This document shows, piece by piece, positions 32,428 to 33,561 of a stretch of 33,561 nt of DNA. Every line of letters starts with the position of its first letter. The first letter of the stretch is position 1. The position numbers were made by a program, and so were the translations under genes. Source of the stretch: JBAWAP01 sp049589355 (GTDB lineage: Bacteria; Chloroflexota; Anaerolineae; VGOG01); assembly GCA_049589355.1 (NCBI GenBank), contig JBAWAP010000360.1:1-33561 (forward strand), read 5' to 3'. The notes under the pieces are model-generated. The model saw only the letters and a list, made by a program, of their open reading frames with translations. It did no database searches and had not been told where the DNA came from.

Positions 32428-33561
32428 CTACTCTATCGGAGCCAGCGCATCCACGACAGGCAGGAAGACGGTCTCGTACAGGGCGTCGCGCTCATCTGCG
32501 GGGGAGATAAGCAACACAAAGTATGCTTTGTCGTCATCTTCCGCCAGCGCAAGGTCAGCCCGATAGCTCTGATACTCGAATGAATAGAGATCCCACACCA
32601 AGCTGTCCGATTCGGCACTGGCGACGCTCTCCAGCTCGGGATCAAGTCCCAGTTGCATGGCCAGCAAGCCAAACAACTCATCAGCAGTCATTGGAATAGC
32701 GTCCTGCACGAGCGTGGTCGGATCAAGCGCCGTGAGACCTCGTCGGTAATTGCGGGGCAATAGTTCATCAGTCCAACCGGCAGGCAAGAGGCTACTGAAG
32801 CCACTTTCCTCGTAGGTCACTGGCTCCAGCACTACCTCTGGTGCTTCGCGTGGCAGGTCAAAGGCGACGCCCTTCATCTGGGCGATGCAGGAAGCGTCGG
32901 GCGCCCGGGTGGGGTCGGCGATGAAGTTGCCAGTGATGCTCCGCGCGCACTCACTGGCGCCCAGGATGTCGTGGCCGATGCCCGGCAGCTCGAAGAAGTA
33001 GCTGTTGCTCAGATATCCAGCCACCAGTTGGCCGTACTCCGGCGGCGTGACCGGGTCGAATTCGCCCGACAGCACCAGAGTGGGGATGTCGCTGACCAGC
33101 GGCTCCTTGACCCACGGGTCGGCCTCCTCGACCGGCCAGTTCTCACAGATGCCGAAGATGCCGTGCTCGATGACGATCTCTAGGTCTGCACTACCCACCA
33201 GTTGCCTGGGCAATGCCGCCACGATGTTCAGAAGGTCCTCTGGCGTCCGACCAATCAGGTCGTCGGTGCACATCACGGAAAGCATCATCCCCCGGCTAAG
33301 AAGCTCGAAGAGCGCCAGCTTGGTGCTGCTCAACTGAGTCATCAGCTCATAGTTCTCGTTATGCACATCGTAAATCGCCTGCGGCAGAACAGGGATGATC
33401 TGTGTGAAGTAGAGAAAGGTCACCAGGTTGCCGAGCACCTCGTCCCCGGTCAGTATGGAATCGTAGCTCCGGCCGTCCAGGGGGTTGGTGACGGTGACGG
33501 GAACCGGCTCCTCATTCAACTGGTCTATGACCTCGAAAAGCACCTTCTGCAGGTTAGGATA
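32428..33561 (-). CDS. TAP-like alpha/beta hydrolase, C-terminal part (5' end outside window)
   Basis: At least 377 codons without a stop; the frame continues to the edge of the window (the GTG at 33543 is internal). It matches the C-terminal half of tripeptidyl-aminopeptidase-like hydrolases: the catalytic aspartate lies in LSGEFDPVTPPEYGQ, and the catalytic histidine in ELPGIGHDILG, followed by CARSITGNFIADP, the TAP C-terminal segment. The nucleophile motif GxSxG would be beyond the window. The last 150 residues, after AFDLPRE, form an extra domain (GLTALDPTTLVQDAIPMTA onward) not usual in short TAP proteins. Such enzymes are generally secreted peptidases or esterases. Confidence 0.85.
   Translation of the reverse strand, partial: YPNLQKVLFEVIDQLNEEPVPVTVTNPLDGRSYDSILTGDEVLGNLVTFLYFTQIIPVLPQAIYDVHNENYELMTQLSSTKLALFELLSRGMMLSVMCTDDLIGRTPEDLLNIVAALPRQLVGSADLEIVIEHGIFGICENWPVEEADPWVKEPLVSDIPTLVLSGEFDPVTPPEYGQLVAGYLSNSYFFELPGIGHDILGASECARSITGNFIADPTRAPDASCIAQMKGVAFDLPREAPEVVLEPVTYEESGFSSLLPAGWTDELLPRNYRRGLTALDPTTLVQDAIPMTADELFGLLAMQLGLDPELESVASAESDSLVWDLYSFEYQSYRADLALAEDDDKAYFVLLISPADERDALYETVFLPVVDALAPIE

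Overview
The window looks like an accessory-rich stretch of a bacterial chromosome, most plausibly from a Chloroflexota (Anaerolineae-like) lineage. That assignment is inference from gene style: several NatA/NatB-like ABC exporters, a LysM plus Ig-like secreted protein, PemK-type toxin, CPBP protease, a large COG1002-like methylase, and abundant small palindromic repeats. There is no rRNA, tRNA or marker gene to prove it. Every gene I can support, about 27, is on the minus strand, so transcription runs from high to low coordinates throughout.

Layout in genome order: (1) 154-4151, an ABC exporter cassette (ATPase plus two permeases) followed by a GNAT acetyltransferase. (2) 4268-6905, an AT-richer island with a membrane-anchored GTPase and a small multi-spanning partner, bracketed by hairpin repeats. 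(3) 6945-13247, two further ATPase-plus-permease pairs, separated by a membrane protein, a truncated DUF2807-like gene, a CPBP-like intramembrane protein and a 58-residue protein that has a decayed relative nearby. (4) 13401-14646, an orphan gene, a RelE/ParE toxin with its antitoxin, and a small protein. (5) 14714-25491, a restriction/defence-like locus: PLD-SNF2 helicase, AlbA_2-GHKL-winged-helix protein, PemK/MazF toxin-antitoxin pair, a two-gene AlbA_2 module, and a class IIG-like N6-adenine methylase broken by an out-of-frame deletion that removes the SAM-binding motif. (6) 25639-27524, two small membrane-protein genes, each preceded by a terminator-promoter repeat, then a large foldback element. 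(7) 27531-33561, a LysM secreted protein, a second ABC cassette paralogous to the first in the same gene order, and the 3' part of a TAP-like alpha/beta hydrolase that runs off the window.

Three observations stand out. First, a family of repeat modules combines a hairpin terminator with a well-spaced sigma-70 promoter (TTGNCA, 17 bp, TATANT). They lie in front of the GTPase operon, the DUF4760-like gene and a small membrane gene, so they look like portable insulated start sites. Second, the extreme C-terminal end of the methylase recurs as short remnants in front of two other modules of the defence locus, which suggests repeated insertion or recombination at the methylase 3' end. Third, the AlbA_2 plus unknown-protein pair and the GTPase plus membrane-protein pair are compact, translationally coupled two-gene units of unknown function in a defence-rich context.

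All calls come from reading the sequence and from memory of protein families. No database search was possible, so family names for the less conserved proteins are provisional.
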